This document shows positions 25,432-35,066 of a stretch of DNA of 64,000 nucleotides, piece by piece. This DNA comes from Streptomyces roseicoloratus (GTDB taxonomy: Bacteria; Actinomycetota; Actinomycetes; Streptomycetales; Streptomycetaceae): the NCBI RefSeq assembly GCF_004117935.1, contig NZ_SDOY01000025.1, positions 1-64,000 on the forward strand, read 5' to 3'. How positions within the stretch are numbered: position 1 is the first letter of the stretch; each line of letters begins with the position of its first letter. The notes under the pieces are model-generated. The model did not search any database and was not told the DNA's origin. It saw only the letters and a list, made by a program, of their open reading frames with translations. A program made the translations under genes and the position numbers.

Positions 25432-26322
25432 CTACGGCCAGACCAGGCAGTACGGCTGGTGCCCCGCCTCGTGCAGCCGGTGGCTGAAGTCCTGCCACTC
25501 GTGCAGCAGCTGGTAGACGTTGAACGCGTCCTGCGGGCCGCCGCGGTCGGGGACCGTGGACCAGATGAAGGCGGCGGCGCCGACGGACTCCTCGCCGATG
25601 CCGCGGAGCGGGTCGACGACGGTCATCGGCAGCTTCACCACGGCGTAGTCGGGGTGCAGGACGACCAGCTCCAGCGGCGGGACCTTGTGGAGCGGCATGC
25701 CCTGGATGCCGGTCAGGACCATCGCGGCTATGGTCTCCGGCTTGATCTTGGTGAACATGCCGCCCATGCCGAGCTCGTCGCCGCCGAGCTCCTCGGGACG
25801 CATGGAGATCGGGACCTGGGCGGCCGTGGCGCTGTTGGGCGCGCCGAAGTACTTGTAGGTCACGCCCAAGCGGCTGCCCCCGTTTCCCGGCGTCGCCGGT
25901 CCCTCGACCGGGCCGGACTCGCGTGCCCGGGCGGCGCGCCGGGCCCGGGCCCGGCCGAGCCGTGACTCGTCCGCGACCGGACCGGCCGTCGGACCGGGGG
26001 CGGGGCTGGGCGCGGGACCGGACCCCGCGCCGGGGGTCGGGGCCTGGCTCGGGGCGCCCGCGACCGGGCCGTCAGGCTTGCGGGGGTCGGTGCCGCGGGG
26101 CTCGGTGCCGCGGGGCTCGGTGCCGCGTGGCTCGGCGCCCCGCGACTCGGGGCGTGCGTCGGGACGTGCGTCGGCGCCGCGTGCGTCGGCACGCGGCTCA
26201 CCGCCCGTCCTCGGCTCGTTGGCCCTCGGCTCTTCCGTCCGCCGGCGCCGGTGCCTCCCCCTCCGGACAGGGTCGGGACCCAGGTCGTCAGTCCCCTCGC
26301 CCGGTCCGCCACCGCGATGCAT
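25432..26322 (-). CDS. Conserved hypothetical protein with long disordered N-terminus
   Basis: 296 residues. Residues 1-150 are Arg/Gly/Pro/Ala-rich with a repeated EPRGTEPRG unit (15-bp DNA repeats around 26087-26145). Residues 155-296 form a compact domain beginning at a VTYKYFGAP strand and ending in HQPYCLVWP. It contains no catalytic motif I recognise. ATG 26322 has GGAG close in front. It lies tail-to-tail with the kinase-like gene and head-to-head with hemL; similar proteins sit upstream of hemL in other streptomycetes as far as I recall, so it is probably a core gene rather than part of the accessory pair. Confidence 0.65.
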   Translation of the reverse strand: MHRGGGPGEGTDDLGPDPVRRGRHRRRRTEEPRANEPRTGGEPRADARGADARPDARPESRGAEPRGTEPRGTEPRGTDPRKPDGPVAGAPSQAPTPGAGSGPAPSPAPGPTAGPVADESRLGRARARRAARARESGPVEGPATPGNGGSRLGVTYKYFGAPNSATAAQVPISMRPEELGGDELGMGGMFTKIKPETIAAMVLTGIQGMPLHKVPPLELVVLHPDYAVVKLPMTVVDPLRGIGEESVGAAAFIWSTVPDRGGPQDAFNVYQLLHEWQDFSHRLHEAGHQPYCLVWP

Positions 26323-26445
26323 ATCTCCACCCGACTGCTGTTCCGGCCGCCGTCTCCGCGTGCGGCCCGATCATCGTGACAGTGACCTCCCCCACGGTCG
26401 TACGGTGAAACACCTGTCCGCAAGATCGCCGTGGCCTCTGACACC

Positions 26446-26514
26446 ATGGATTCCGTGAGCCATCCTTATGACGCCCCAGTTTCGCAGACGCGACGGAGAC
26501 ACGCCCCGGCGTAG
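26446..26514 (+). pseudogene. Truncated duplicate of the hemL 5' end
   Basis: A short frame from ATG 26446 (or GTG 26455) reads SHPYDAPVSQT and then RRRHAPA before TAG at 26512. The first part matches the HemL N-terminus [11 protein letters not shown] just downstream. At DNA level 21 of 25 bases match between 26467-26491 and 26596-26620. After SQT the similarity stops abruptly. Confidence 0.6.
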
Positions 26515-26560
26515 TCCACAGGGTGCCCACACCTTCCCCCCGTACTCGACGTCGTCCTCG

Positions 26561-26582
26561 CAGGTCAGGATCAGGTCAGGAT
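26561..26582 (+). repeat. 11-bp tandem duplication at the hemL ribosome binding site
   Basis: CAGGTCAGGAT occurs twice in a row, directly before the hemL GTG. The second copy supplies the AGG-rich ribosome binding site. Confidence 0.75.
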
Positions 26583-26586
26583 CACA

Positions 26587-27894
26587 GTGCCGTATTCATA
26601 CGAAGCCCCAGTCTCACAGACGCTTTTCGACCGCGCCTCCCTTGTGACGCCCGGCGGCGTGAACTCACCGGTGCGGGCCTTCCGGGCCGTGGGCGGAACG
26701 CCCCGGTTCATGGTGTCCGGTACCGGTCCGTACCTCACCGATGCCGACGGCCGCGAGTACGTCGACCTGGTCTGCTCGTGGGGACCGATGATCCTCGGCC
26801 ACGCGCACCCCGAGGTGACCGCGGCGGTGCAGGCGGCGGTGGCGCGCGGGACCTCCTTCGGTACGCCCGGCGAGGGCGAGGTCGCGCTCGCCGAGGAGAT
26901 CGTCGCGCGGATCGAGCCGGTCGAGCAGGTGCGCCTGGTGTCCAGCGGCACCGAGGCGACCATGTCCGCCATCCGGCTCGCCCGCGGCTTCACCGGCCGC
27001 GCCAAGGTGATCAAGTTTGCGGGCTGCTACCACGGTCACGTGGACGCGCTGCTGGCCGCGGCCGGCTCCGGCGTGGCCACCTTCGGCCTGCCCGACACGC
27101 CCGGCGTGACCGGGGCGCAGGCCGGCGACACCATCGTGCTGCCGTACAACGACCTGGAGGCGGTGCAGGAGGCCTTCCACCGGTACCCGGGGGAGATCGC
27201 CTGCGTGATCACCGAGGCCTCGCCGGGCAACATGGGCGTCGTGCCGCCGCTGCCGGGCTTCAACCAGGGTCTGAAGGACGCCTGCGCGAAGAACGGCGCG
27301 CTGTTCATCTCCGACGAGGTCATGACCGGTTTCCGCACCTCGCGGGCCGGCTGGTACGGCGTCGACGGCGTGAAGCCCGACCTGATGACCTTCGGCAAGG
27401 TCATGGGCGGCGGCTTCCCGGCCGCGGCCTTCGGCGGCCGTGCCGACGTCATGGGCCACCTCGCCCCGGCGGGCCCGGTCTACCAGGCCGGCACCCTCTC
27501 CGGTAACCCGGTCGCCACCGCCGCCGGCCTCGCGCAGCTGCGGCTGCTCGACGAGGCCGCGTACGAGAAGGTGAACGCGGTCTCGGCCGAGATCCAGGGC
27601 CTCGTCACGGACGCGCTGACGAAGGAGGGCGTGGCGCACCGCCTGCAGACCGCGTCCAACATGTTCTCCGTCTTCTTCACCTCCACCGAGGTGCGCGACT
27701 ACGAGGACGCCAGGAAGCAGGAGGCCTTCCGCTTCAACGCGTTCTTCCACTCGATGCTCGCGGACGGCGTCTACCTGCCGCCGTCGGCGTTCGAGTCCTG
27801 GTTCGTGTCGGCCGCCCACGACGAGCGGGCCGTCGAGCGGGTCGCGGCCGCGCTGCCGGCCGCCGCCCGCGCCGCCGCGGAGGCCACCGCGTGA
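26587..27894 (+). CDS. hemL: Glutamate-1-semialdehyde 2,1-aminomutase
   Basis: PLP enzyme that converts glutamate-1-semialdehyde to 5-aminolevulinate in the C5 haem pathway. 435 residues, full length. The family signature is complete: [13 protein letters not shown], the Asp in SDEVMTGFR that holds the pyridine N, and the Schiff-base Lys at 271 in [12 protein letters not shown] 26587 follows a duplicated AGGTCAGGATC. A four-base overlap (GTGA) couples it to the phosphatase gene. A truncated copy of its 5' end lies upstream. Confidence 0.96.
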   Translation: MPYSYEAPVSQTLFDRASLVTPGGVNSPVRAFRAVGGTPRFMVSGTGPYLTDADGREYVDLVCSWGPMILGHAHPEVTAAVQAAVARGTSFGTPGEGEVALAEEIVARIEPVEQVRLVSSGTEATMSAIRLARGFTGRAKVIKFAGCYHGHVDALLAAAGSGVATFGLPDTPGVTGAQAGDTIVLPYNDLEAVQEAFHRYPGEIACVITEASPGNMGVVPPLPGFNQGLKDACAKNGALFISDEVMTGFRTSRAGWYGVDGVKPDLMTFGKVMGGGFPAAAFGGRADVMGHLAPAGPVYQAGTLSGNPVATAAGLAQLRLLDEAAYEKVNAVSAEIQGLVTDALTKEGVAHRLQTASNMFSVFFTSTEVRDYEDARKQEAFRFNAFFHSMLADGVYLPPSAFESWFVSAAHDERAVERVAAALPAAARAAAEATA

Positions 27895-28592
27895 GCGCCG
27901 CGAACGGTGCGGCGGGCGCCGACGACATCACCGTCGTCCACCTGATGCGGCACGGCGAGGTGCACAACCCGGACGGCGTGCTCTACGGCCGCCGGGCCGG
28001 CTACCACCTCTCCGAGCTCGGCCGGCAGATGGCGGACCGGGTCGCCGAGCACCTCGCGGGCCGGGACGTCACCCATGTCGTGGCCTCCCCGCTGGAGCGG
28101 GCGCAGGAGACGGCCGCGCCGATCGCCAAGACCCACGGCCTGGACCTGGCCACGGACGGGCGGCTCATCGAGGCGGCGAACGTCTTCGAGGGCAAGACCT
28201 TCGGCGTCGGCGACGGCGCGCTGAAGAAGCCGGCCAACTGGAAGCACCTCACCAACCCCTTCAAGCCGTCCTGGGGCGAGCCGTACGTCGAGCAGGTCGT
28301 GCGCATGATGGGCGCGCTCGACGCGGCGAAGGACGCGGCGCGCGGCCACGAGGCGGTGTGCGTGAGCCACCAGCTGCCGATCTGGATCGTGCGCAGCTTC
28401 GTGGAGAAGCGCCGGCTGTGGCACGACCCGCGGCGCCGGCAGTGCACGCTCGCCTCGCTGACCACGTTCACGTACCGCGGCGACACGATCGTGTCGGTCG
28501 GGTACAGCGAGCCGGCCCTGGACCTCGTGCCGGTGCACCTGCGTGCGGGCGCGAAGCCGGTGAGGGGCAAGGCGAAGGCGTTCGGGGCCTGA
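27891..28592 (+). CDS. Histidine phosphatase family protein
   Basis: Phosphoglycerate-mutase-like phosphatase of 233 residues. The catalytic RHGE motif is at 20-23 with nucleophile H21, and the second His is in [22 protein letters not shown] supplies the Arg and Glu of the active site. The substrate is unknown; the constant position after hemL suggests co-expression, not necessarily a haem role. Its start overlaps the hemL stop by four bases. Confidence 0.92.
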   Translation: MSAANGAAGADDITVVHLMRHGEVHNPDGVLYGRRAGYHLSELGRQMADRVAEHLAGRDVTHVVASPLERAQETAAPIAKTHGLDLATDGRLIEAANVFEGKTFGVGDGALKKPANWKHLTNPFKPSWGEPYVEQVVRMMGALDAAKDAARGHEAVCVSHQLPIWIVRSFVEKRRLWHDPRRRQCTLASLTTFTYRGDTIVSVGYSEPALDLVPVHLRAGAKPVRGKAKAFGA

Positions 28593-28670
28593 CCGACCGG
28601 GGCCCGCGCCCCGGTCGGCGGTCCTCCTGACGCCGGACCCCTGGACGCCGGGGTTCCCGGGGAGTAGATC

Positions 28671-28718
28671 TCAGGGCGGTCGGACGACGGCATGTCGTGC
28701 GACCGCCCTGAAATTTTT
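28671..28718 (+). terminator. Rho-independent terminator of the hemL operon
   Basis: Perfect 12-bp arms at 28671-28682 and 28700-28711, with the inner part able to pair further, followed by AATTTTT (28712-28718). A U-tract is rare in this window, so this is the most classic terminator here. Confidence 0.92.
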
Positions 28719-28815
28719 GTGCGAATTTCCGGGAACCTCCGTGTTCCTCCCGGCATCTCACCCATTGTCGGTTTGGATGACGTTCAGGTCATGTGTCAGC
28801 GCGAATGGGGATGTC

Positions 28816-30084
28816 ATGCGCGGGATCAATCGAAGGAGTCTGCTCGGGGCGGGAGTTGGTGCCGCGGCGGCACTGGGTCTGGCCGCCTGTAGTGGTGGAA
28901 ACCAGGACAAGCCCGGACGTTCCGGTCCCGGCAAGGGGGGTGACGTCACCGGCACGCCGGACGCCTCCGCCACTCCCGGCAAGGACGACGCCCGGCCCAT
29001 CGGCGACGGTTCCACCGCCGACACCGGCAAGCAGCCCCACCAGCCCGACGCCCCCGTGCCGCTGGAGCCCGGCCAGACCCCGCCGCAGTTCGTGATCTTC
29101 TCCTGGGACGGCGCCGGCGAGGTCGGCAACGGCCTCTTCCCGCGCTTCCTCGAACTCGCGAAGAACCACGACGCCGCGATGACCTTCTTCCTCTCCGGGC
29201 TCTACCTCCTGCCCGAGTCGAAGAAGAGCCTCTACCGACCGCCGAACAACCGCGTCGGGGCCTCCGACATCGGCTACCTCACCGACGACCACATCAAGGA
29301 CACCCTGAAGTACGTCCGCCAGGCCTGGCTCGAGGGCCACGAGATCGGCACCCACTTCAACGGCCACTTCTGCGGCGGCTCCGGCTCCGTCGCCAACTGG
29401 ACCCCGGCCGACTGGCAGAACGAGATCGACCAGGCCGTCGGCTTCGTCACCCAGTGGAAGACCCACAGCGGCTGGACCGATCTCGACCCGCTGCCCTTCG
29501 ACTACACCAAGGAGCTCGTCGGCGGCCGCACGCCGTGCCTGCTCGGCCAGGACAACCTGCTCCCCACCGCCAAGCGCCTCGGCTGGCGTTACGACGCCAG
29601 CTCGCCCGGCGGCCGGCAGACGTGGCCCGTCAAGCGCGGCGGCCTGTGGGACCTGCCCCTCCAGGCCGTACCGTTCCCCGGCCACTCCTTCGAGGTCCTG
29701 TCCATGGACTACAACATGCTCGCCAACCAGTCGAAGAACACGACCAAGGGCGTGCCCTCCCGCTATCCCGGCTGGCGCAAGCAGGCCACCGAGGCCTATC
29801 TGTCCGGCTTCCGGCGCGCGTACGAGACCAACCGGGCCCCCTTCTTCGTCGGCAACCACTTCGAGCAGTGGAACGGCGGCATCTACATGGACGCCGTCGA
29901 GGAGGCCCTGAAGGGAATGGCCGGAAAGAAGGACGTGCGACTCGTCTCCTTCCGGCAGTTCGTCGACTGGCTGGACGTCCAGGACCCGAAGATCCTCGCC
30001 AAGCTGCGTACCCTGGGGGTCGGCCAGTCCCCGGCGGGCGGCTGGAGCGCATTCCTCCGCCCGACCGCGAGCCCGACCGCGTAG
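28816..30084 (+). CDS. Tat-exported lipoprotein, polysaccharide-deacetylase-like
   Basis: 422 residues. The N-terminus has a twin-Arg (NRRSLLG) and a lipobox LAAC, so it is predicted to leave by the Tat route and be lipid-anchored outside. After a Gly/Pro/Asp-rich linker the domain begins FVIFSWDGAGEV, which has the shape of a NodB-type first motif, and includes EIGTHFNGHFCGG, similar to the metal-binding HxxxH motif. Deacetylase metal ligands are therefore plausible, but the order is divergent. ATG 28816 follows GGGGATGTC. It is a single gene between the hemL terminator and the cytochrome c operon. Confidence 0.8.
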   Translation: MRGINRRSLLGAGVGAAAALGLAACSGGNQDKPGRSGPGKGGDVTGTPDASATPGKDDARPIGDGSTADTGKQPHQPDAPVPLEPGQTPPQFVIFSWDGAGEVGNGLFPRFLELAKNHDAAMTFFLSGLYLLPESKKSLYRPPNNRVGASDIGYLTDDHIKDTLKYVRQAWLEGHEIGTHFNGHFCGGSGSVANWTPADWQNEIDQAVGFVTQWKTHSGWTDLDPLPFDYTKELVGGRTPCLLGQDNLLPTAKRLGWRYDASSPGGRQTWPVKRGGLWDLPLQAVPFPGHSFEVLSMDYNMLANQSKNTTKGVPSRYPGWRKQATEAYLSGFRRAYETNRAPFFVGNHFEQWNGGIYMDAVEEALKGMAGKKDVRLVSFRQFVDWLDVQDPKILAKLRTLGVGQSPAGGWSAFLRPTASPTA

Positions 30085-30141
30085 CCCGGCCGCGCAGTCC
30101 GGCCGCGCAGCGCGGCCCCGTCCCGCCCGGCTTAGACGATC

Positions 30142-30171
30142 TTGACAAGGGGCGTTACGGGCACGTAGTGG
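30142..30171 (+). promoter_or_regulatory. Probable sigma-HrdB promoter of the cytochrome c maturation operon
   Basis: TTGACA at 30142-30147 and TAGTGG at 30166-30171 with an 18-base spacer, 43 bases before the tlpA/resA-like start. Confidence 0.5.
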
Positions 30172-30213
30172 GGGTGCCCAAGATCGGCGAAACGCCCATG
30201 CGAAACTTTTCAC

Positions 30214-30819
30214 ATGAGCCTCAGCCATGCCCCTCGTCGCACCCTGCCGGCGGTCGCCCTCGTGGCCGCCGCGCTGGTGCTGACCGCATGCAGCTCCGAC
30301 TCCAAGGGCAAGTCGGGCGGCGGCGGCGACACCAACTTCGTGACCAACACGGGGGGTATCGCCACCGTCGCCAAGGGCGAGCGCAAGCCGGTGAACGAGC
30401 TCGCCGGGGAGACGCTCGACGGCAAGCGGCTCGACGTCGCGGGCTTCAAGGGCAAGGTCGTCGTCCTCAACGTCTGGGGCTCCTGGTGCGCGCCGTGCCG
30501 GGCCGAGGCGCCGCACTTCGCGAAGGTCTCCGAGGAGTACCGGGCCAAGGGCGTGGAGTTCGTCGGGATCAACACCCGCGACTTCCAGAAGTCGAACGCC
30601 GTCAACTTCGAGTCGGACTACGGCATCACCTACCCGAGCCTGTACGACCCGGCCGGGAAGCTCATCCTCGGCGGATTCCCGAAGGGCTCCCTGCCGCCCC
30701 AGGCCATCCCCTCCACCATCGTCCTCGACAAGCAGGGGAAGATCGCCGCGCGCTCCCTGATGGCGCTCGACGAGGCCAGGCTGAAGTCCGTGATCGACCC
30801 GCTGGTCGCGGAGAAGTGA
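30214..30819 (+). CDS. resA: TlpA/ResA-family thiol-disulfide oxidoreductase (lipoprotein)
   Basis: Extracytoplasmic thioredoxin-like protein of 201 residues that keeps apocytochrome c haem-site Cys reduced. It has a lipobox LTAC with the lipid Cys at 26, a Gly/Ser linker, and a redox motif WCAPC with Cys 92 and 95. The cis-Pro is in AIPSTIVLD. First gene of the four-gene Ccs system; the ccdA start lies one base after its stop, so they are translationally coupled. Confidence 0.93.
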   Translation: MSLSHAPRRTLPAVALVAAALVLTACSSDSKGKSGGGGDTNFVTNTGGIATVAKGERKPVNELAGETLDGKRLDVAGFKGKVVVLNVWGSWCAPCRAEAPHFAKVSEEYRAKGVEFVGINTRDFQKSNAVNFESDYGITYPSLYDPAGKLILGGFPKGSLPPQAIPSTIVLDKQGKIAARSLMALDEARLKSVIDPLVAEK

Positions 30820-30820
30820 C

Positions 30821-31558
30821 GTGAACGAGACGGTCTTCAGCGGAGCGCTCCTCCTGGCGGTCCCCATCGCCGTGCTCGGAGGACTCGTCTCCTTCTTCTC
30901 GCCCTGCGTGCTGCCCCTCGTCCCCGGCTACCTCAGTTACGTGACCGGGGTCACCGGCACCGACCTGGCCGAGGCCCGGCGCGGCCGGATGGCGAGCGGG
31001 GCCGCGCTGTTCGTACTCGGCTTCACCGTCGTGTTCGTCTCCGGCGGCGCCCTGTTCGGCGGTTTCGGCGGCGCCCTCCAGATGCACCGCGAGGTCATCT
31101 CCAAGGTGCTCGGCGCCCTCACCATCCTCCTCGGCGCCTTCTTCATGGGCGCCATGCCCGGGCTGACCCGCCGCGAGTTCCGCTTCCACAAGCGCCCCGT
31201 GGCCGGCCTCCTCGGCGCCCCCATGCTGGGCGTGCTGTTCGGCCTCGGCTGGGTCCCCTGCATCGGCCCCACCCTGGCCGCCGTCCTGGCCCTCGCCTCC
31301 AACGAGGCCAGCGCGGGCCGCGGCGCGCTCCTGACCGTCGCCTACTGTGTGGGCCTCGGTCTGCCGTTCATCCTCACCGCCATCGCCTTCCGGCGGGCGC
31401 TCGGTGCCTTCGGCTGGGTGAAGCGGCACTATGTCTGGGTCATGCGCACCGGCGGCATCATGCTGATCGTCACCGGACTCCTGCTCGTCACCGGGGCCTG
31501 GGACGGGATCGTCTCCACGATGCAGTCCTGGGCGGCCGACTTCACTCCGGGGATCTGA
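30821..31558 (+). CDS. ccdA: CcdA-type thiol-disulfide transmembrane protein
   Basis: Membrane protein of 245 residues with six predicted helices, which carries electrons from cytoplasmic thioredoxin to ResA. The two redox Cys lie in FSPCVLPLVPGY and GWVPCIGPT, as in the DsbD/CcdA family. GTG 30821 sits one base after the resA stop. Confidence 0.93.
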   Translation: MNETVFSGALLLAVPIAVLGGLVSFFSPCVLPLVPGYLSYVTGVTGTDLAEARRGRMASGAALFVLGFTVVFVSGGALFGGFGGALQMHREVISKVLGALTILLGAFFMGAMPGLTRREFRFHKRPVAGLLGAPMLGVLFGLGWVPCIGPTLAAVLALASNEASAGRGALLTVAYCVGLGLPFILTAIAFRRALGAFGWVKRHYVWVMRTGGIMLIVTGLLLVTGAWDGIVSTMQSWAADFTPGI

Positions 31559-31561
31559 TCC

Positions 31562-33301
31562 ATGAGCAAGACCGAAACGGGCAAGACCGAGACGACCGGG
31601 CACCCGACGGAGCAGGACCACCTCGGCGAGGCCGGGGAGCAGCTGTCCACCGCTCCGGCCGAGGAGACGGCGCTCGGCGGCCCCGCCCTCGGCGTCATCG
31701 GCTGGATCCGCTGGTTCTGGCGGCAGCTGACCTCCATGCGGGTCGCGCTGATCCTCCTCTTCCTGCTGTCGCTCGGCGCCGTGCCCGGCTCGCTCATCCC
31801 GCAGACCAGCGCGGACGAGCTGAAGGTCGAGCAGTTCAAGAGGGCGCACGAGACCCTCACGCCGCTCTACGAGAAGCTCCAGCTCTTCGACGTCTACAGC
31901 TCGGTGTGGTTCTCCGCGATCTACATCCTGCTCTTCGTCTCGCTCATCGGCTGCATCGTGCCCCGCACCTGGCAGTTCGTCGGCCAGCTCCGCAGCCGCC
32001 CGCCGGGCGCCCCCAAGCGCCTCACCCGGCTCCCCGCGTACACCAGCTGGCGCACCGAGGCCGCTCCCGAGGACGTCAGGGCCGCCGCGCTCGCGACCCT
32101 CACGGGCCGCCGCTTCCGCGCCCACACCGCGGGCGACGCCGTCGCCGCCGAGAAGGGCTATCTGCGCGAGGCCGGCAACCTGCTCTTCCACGTCGCCCTG
32201 ATCGTCATCCTCGTGGCCTTCGCCGTCGGCCAGCTCTTCAAGTCCGAGGGCGGCAAGCTCATCGTCGAGGGCGACGGCTTCTCCAACACGCTCACCCAGT
32301 ACGACGACTTCAGGTCCGGCTCCCAGTTCTCCGTCGACGACCTGGCGCCGTTCAGCTTCCGGCTCGACAGCTTCACCGGCACGTACGAGAAGAACGGCCC
32401 GCAGCGCGGCACCCCGCGCACCTTCGAGGCGGCCGTCAGCTACTCCGAGGACGGCGGCCCGGACAAGAAGACGGTCATCCGGGTCAACGAGCCGCTGGAG
32501 GTCGGCGGCTCCAAGGTCTATCTGATCGCCCACGGCTACGCGCCCGTGATCACCGTCCGGGACGGCCGCGGCAAGGTCGTCACCAGCGGCCCCGTGCCGC
32601 TGCTGCCGATCGACAACAACATCACCTCGACCGGCGCGATCAAGGTGATGGACGGCTACCGCGACAAGAACGGCAAGAAGGAGCAGCTGGGCTTCCAGGC
32701 CTTCTTCGTGCCGACCTTCGCGGGCGCCGGCAAGGGGACGATGTTCTCCCAGTTCCCCGCGCTCGACTTCCCCGTCCTGGCGCTCACCGGCTACCACGGT
32801 GACCTGCGGGTCGACTCCGGCCTGCCGCAGAACGTGTACCAGCTCGACACCGCGAAGATGAAGCAGTTCGCGGTGGACGGAGGCACCGGCAAGGCCAACC
32901 GCCTCCTGCCCGGCGAGACCATGACGCTGCCCGACGGCGCCGGCTCGATCACCTTCGAGAAGGAGATCAAGGAGTGGGCGAGCTTCCAGGTCTCGCAGCA
33001 GCCGGGCAACGGCCTCGCCCTCGCCGGCGCGATCGCCGCCATCGCCGGACTCGCCGGCTCGCTGTTCATCCAGCGGCGCCGGGTCTGGGTCCGGGCCGTA
33101 CGGGGCGAGGACGGCGTCACGGTCGTCGGGATGGCGGGCCTCGGCCGCAGCGAGTCCGCCCGCCTGCCCGAGGAGCTGGCCGAGCTCGCGCTCGCGCTCC
33201 ACGCGAAGGCGCCCACCGCGCCGGAGCCCGATCCCGAGTCCGCATCCACAGAAGACCCTGCCGCGGAACCCGCCGCGAAGTCCGAAGGGGCTGAGAAGTG
33301 A
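31562..33301 (+). CDS. resB: Cytochrome c biogenesis protein ResB/Ccs1
   Basis: Membrane protein of 579 residues, half of the haem-ligation complex with CcsB. Hydrophobic helices are near 60-80, 108-125 and 205-225, followed by a large extracytoplasmic domain and a last helix near 480-500. Family motifs SMRVALILLFLLSLG and EAGNLLFHVAL (with a conserved His) are present. A four-base overlap (GTGA) with the next gene indicates coupling. The C-terminal 45 residues are Ala/Glu/Pro-rich and variable. Confidence 0.93.
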   Translation: MSKTETGKTETTGHPTEQDHLGEAGEQLSTAPAEETALGGPALGVIGWIRWFWRQLTSMRVALILLFLLSLGAVPGSLIPQTSADELKVEQFKRAHETLTPLYEKLQLFDVYSSVWFSAIYILLFVSLIGCIVPRTWQFVGQLRSRPPGAPKRLTRLPAYTSWRTEAAPEDVRAAALATLTGRRFRAHTAGDAVAAEKGYLREAGNLLFHVALIVILVAFAVGQLFKSEGGKLIVEGDGFSNTLTQYDDFRSGSQFSVDDLAPFSFRLDSFTGTYEKNGPQRGTPRTFEAAVSYSEDGGPDKKTVIRVNEPLEVGGSKVYLIAHGYAPVITVRDGRGKVVTSGPVPLLPIDNNITSTGAIKVMDGYRDKNGKKEQLGFQAFFVPTFAGAGKGTMFSQFPALDFPVLALTGYHGDLRVDSGLPQNVYQLDTAKMKQFAVDGGTGKANRLLPGETMTLPDGAGSITFEKEIKEWASFQVSQQPGNGLALAGAIAAIAGLAGSLFIQRRRVWVRAVRGEDGVTVVGMAGLGRSESARLPEELAELALALHAKAPTAPEPDPESASTEDPAAEPAAKSEGAEK

Positions 33302-34380
33302 TCCTCGCCGCCGAGACCAACGAGAGCCTGGCGCAGATCAGCGATCTGCTCGTCTACTCGTCGATGGCCGTCTACACCCTGGCCTTCTTCGCCCACATCG
33401 CCGAGTGGGTGTTCGGCAGCCGCAGCAAGGTCGGCCGCACCGCCGCCGCCCTCACGCAGCGGTCAGCCCCGGCACCCGCCGTGACCGTCCAGGTCAAGGG
33501 CGCCGCCGGCGGCACCGCCGTGCTCGACAAGCCGAAGGTGATCACCCGGGCCGCGGTCGGCGCCCGCGACGTGCCCGACGGCCCCGGCGCGGCCGGCGGC
33601 ACCGTCAAGGGCGACCTCTACGGGCGGATCGCGATCTCGCTGACCGCGCTCGCCTTCCTCATCGAGGCGTCCGGCGTGATCTCCCGCGCGCTCTCCGTGC
33701 AGCGGGCCCCGTGGGGCAACATGTACGAGTTCTCCACCACCTTCTCCACGGTGGCGGTCGGCGCGTACCTCGCCCTGCTCGTCGCGAAGAAGAACGTCCG
33801 CTGGATCGGCCTTCCGCTGGTCACCACGGTCCTGCTCGACCTGGGCATGGCCGTCACCTGGCTGAAGACGCCCAGCGACCAGCTGGTCCCGGCGCTCGAC
33901 TCGTACTGGCTGTGGATCCACGTCTCCACCGCCATCTTCTGCGGCGCCGTCTTCTACCTGGGCGCCGTCGCCACCCTGCTGTACCTGTTCCGCGACTCGT
34001 ACGAGAACAAGCTCGCGACCGGCGGCAACCCGGGCGCCTTCGCCCGCTCCGTCCTGGAGCGGCTGCCCGCCGCGGCCTCCCTCGACAAGTTCTCGTACCG
34101 GGTCAACGCGGCGATCTTCCCGCTGTGGACCTTCACGATCATCGCCGGCGCGATCTGGGCCGGCGACGCCTGGGGCCGCTACTGGGGCTGGGACGCCAAG
34201 GAGGTCTGGTCCTTCATCACGTGGGTCGGCTACGCCGCGTATCTGCACGCCCGCGCGACGGCCGGCTGGAAGGGCCGCAAGGCCGCGTACATCGCGCTCA
34301 TCGCCTTCGCCTGCTTCCTCTTCAACTACTACGGCGTCAACATCTTCGTGAGCAGCAAGCACTCGTACGCGGGCGTCTGA
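33298..34380 (+). CDS. ccsB: Cytochrome c biogenesis protein CcsB/ResC
   Basis: Membrane haem-handling protein of 360 residues. The tryptophan-rich WWD-type motif is clear (GRYWGWDAKEVWSF), with conserved His in the surrounding helices. About eight transmembrane helices are predicted. A 60-residue Ala/Gly/Val insert after the first helix is typical of actinobacterial versions. It is the last gene of the operon. Confidence 0.93.
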   Translation: MILAAETNESLAQISDLLVYSSMAVYTLAFFAHIAEWVFGSRSKVGRTAAALTQRSAPAPAVTVQVKGAAGGTAVLDKPKVITRAAVGARDVPDGPGAAGGTVKGDLYGRIAISLTALAFLIEASGVISRALSVQRAPWGNMYEFSTTFSTVAVGAYLALLVAKKNVRWIGLPLVTTVLLDLGMAVTWLKTPSDQLVPALDSYWLWIHVSTAIFCGAVFYLGAVATLLYLFRDSYENKLATGGNPGAFARSVLERLPAAASLDKFSYRVNAAIFPLWTFTIIAGAIWAGDAWGRYWGWDAKEVWSFITWVGYAAYLHARATAGWKGRKAAYIALIAFACFLFNYYGVNIFVSSKHSYAGV

Positions 34381-34484
34381 GCCCGGCCCCGCCGCCGGCC
34401 CGGGCCGTTCCCGGGCCGGCCCTGGACCGGCCACGGGCCGGTTCCGGGATGGCACCCGCCCCGCCCCGGGGCCACGCTGGAGGT

Positions 34485-34994
34485 ATGAGCGAGATACCCC
34501 GGGGCAGGAGCGAGACCCACGACGACCGGCATCACCTGCGGTTCGTGATCGAGCTGCCGCATCCGATGGTGACCGTCTGGGCGGCCGTCGCGACACCGGA
34601 GGGCCTGCCGCAGTGGCTCTGCGCGGCCGACCTCCTCGAACCCAGACTCGGCGGACGGGTCGCCCTGCGCTGGTTCACCAGCGACACCGTGCTGTCCGGG
34701 CAGGTGACCGCCTGGGACATGGAGAACGTCGCCGAGTACACCGTCGACCCCGGGCACCGGCGGATCCGCTTCCACCTGGAGCCCGCGACCGTCCTGCGCT
34801 TCACGTACGAGTTCCGCGGCACCCGCGAGGACAGGCTGGGCATGCTGGCCGCCTGGCACGAGCGCTTCGAGCGGCTCGCCCGGGCCCTGGACGGCCACCC
34901 CACCGACTGGCTCGACTGGACGGAGGACCGCCGCGACGAGCTGCGCGAGCTGTACGAGCGGGAGGACGCGCCCTGGCCGAAGTGGGTGCCGTAG
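34485..34994 (+). CDS. SRPBCC (START/AHSA1-like) domain protein
   Basis: 169 residues. It starts with a strand-helix region (HPMVTVWAAVATPEGLPQWL) typical of the AHA1/SRPBCC hydrophobic-ligand fold and ends with a helical TDWLDWTEDRR tail. It is similar to START-like domains that bind lipids or act as stress proteins; no specific role known. GGAGGT lies unusually close to ATG 34485 (one base). It is separated from the ccsB gene by 104 bp and is probably a separate unit. Confidence 0.75.
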   Translation: MSEIPRGRSETHDDRHHLRFVIELPHPMVTVWAAVATPEGLPQWLCAADLLEPRLGGRVALRWFTSDTVLSGQVTAWDMENVAEYTVDPGHRRIRFHLEPATVLRFTYEFRGTREDRLGMLAAWHERFERLARALDGHPTDWLDWTEDRRDELRELYEREDAPWPKWVP

Positions 34995-35028
34995 GGCCGT
35001 GGGGACGCGAAGGCGGCGGTAGCGCCGT

Positions 35029-35058
35029 AGGGGGCCCGAAGGCGCGCTTCAGGCCCCT
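35029..35058. terminator. Imperfect hairpin between convergent genes
   Basis: Arms 35029-35041 and 35047-35058 pair with one mismatch and one bulge. It lies between the SRPBCC gene (+) and the receptor gene (-). Confidence 0.55.
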
Positions 35059-35066
35059 CGGCCGCG

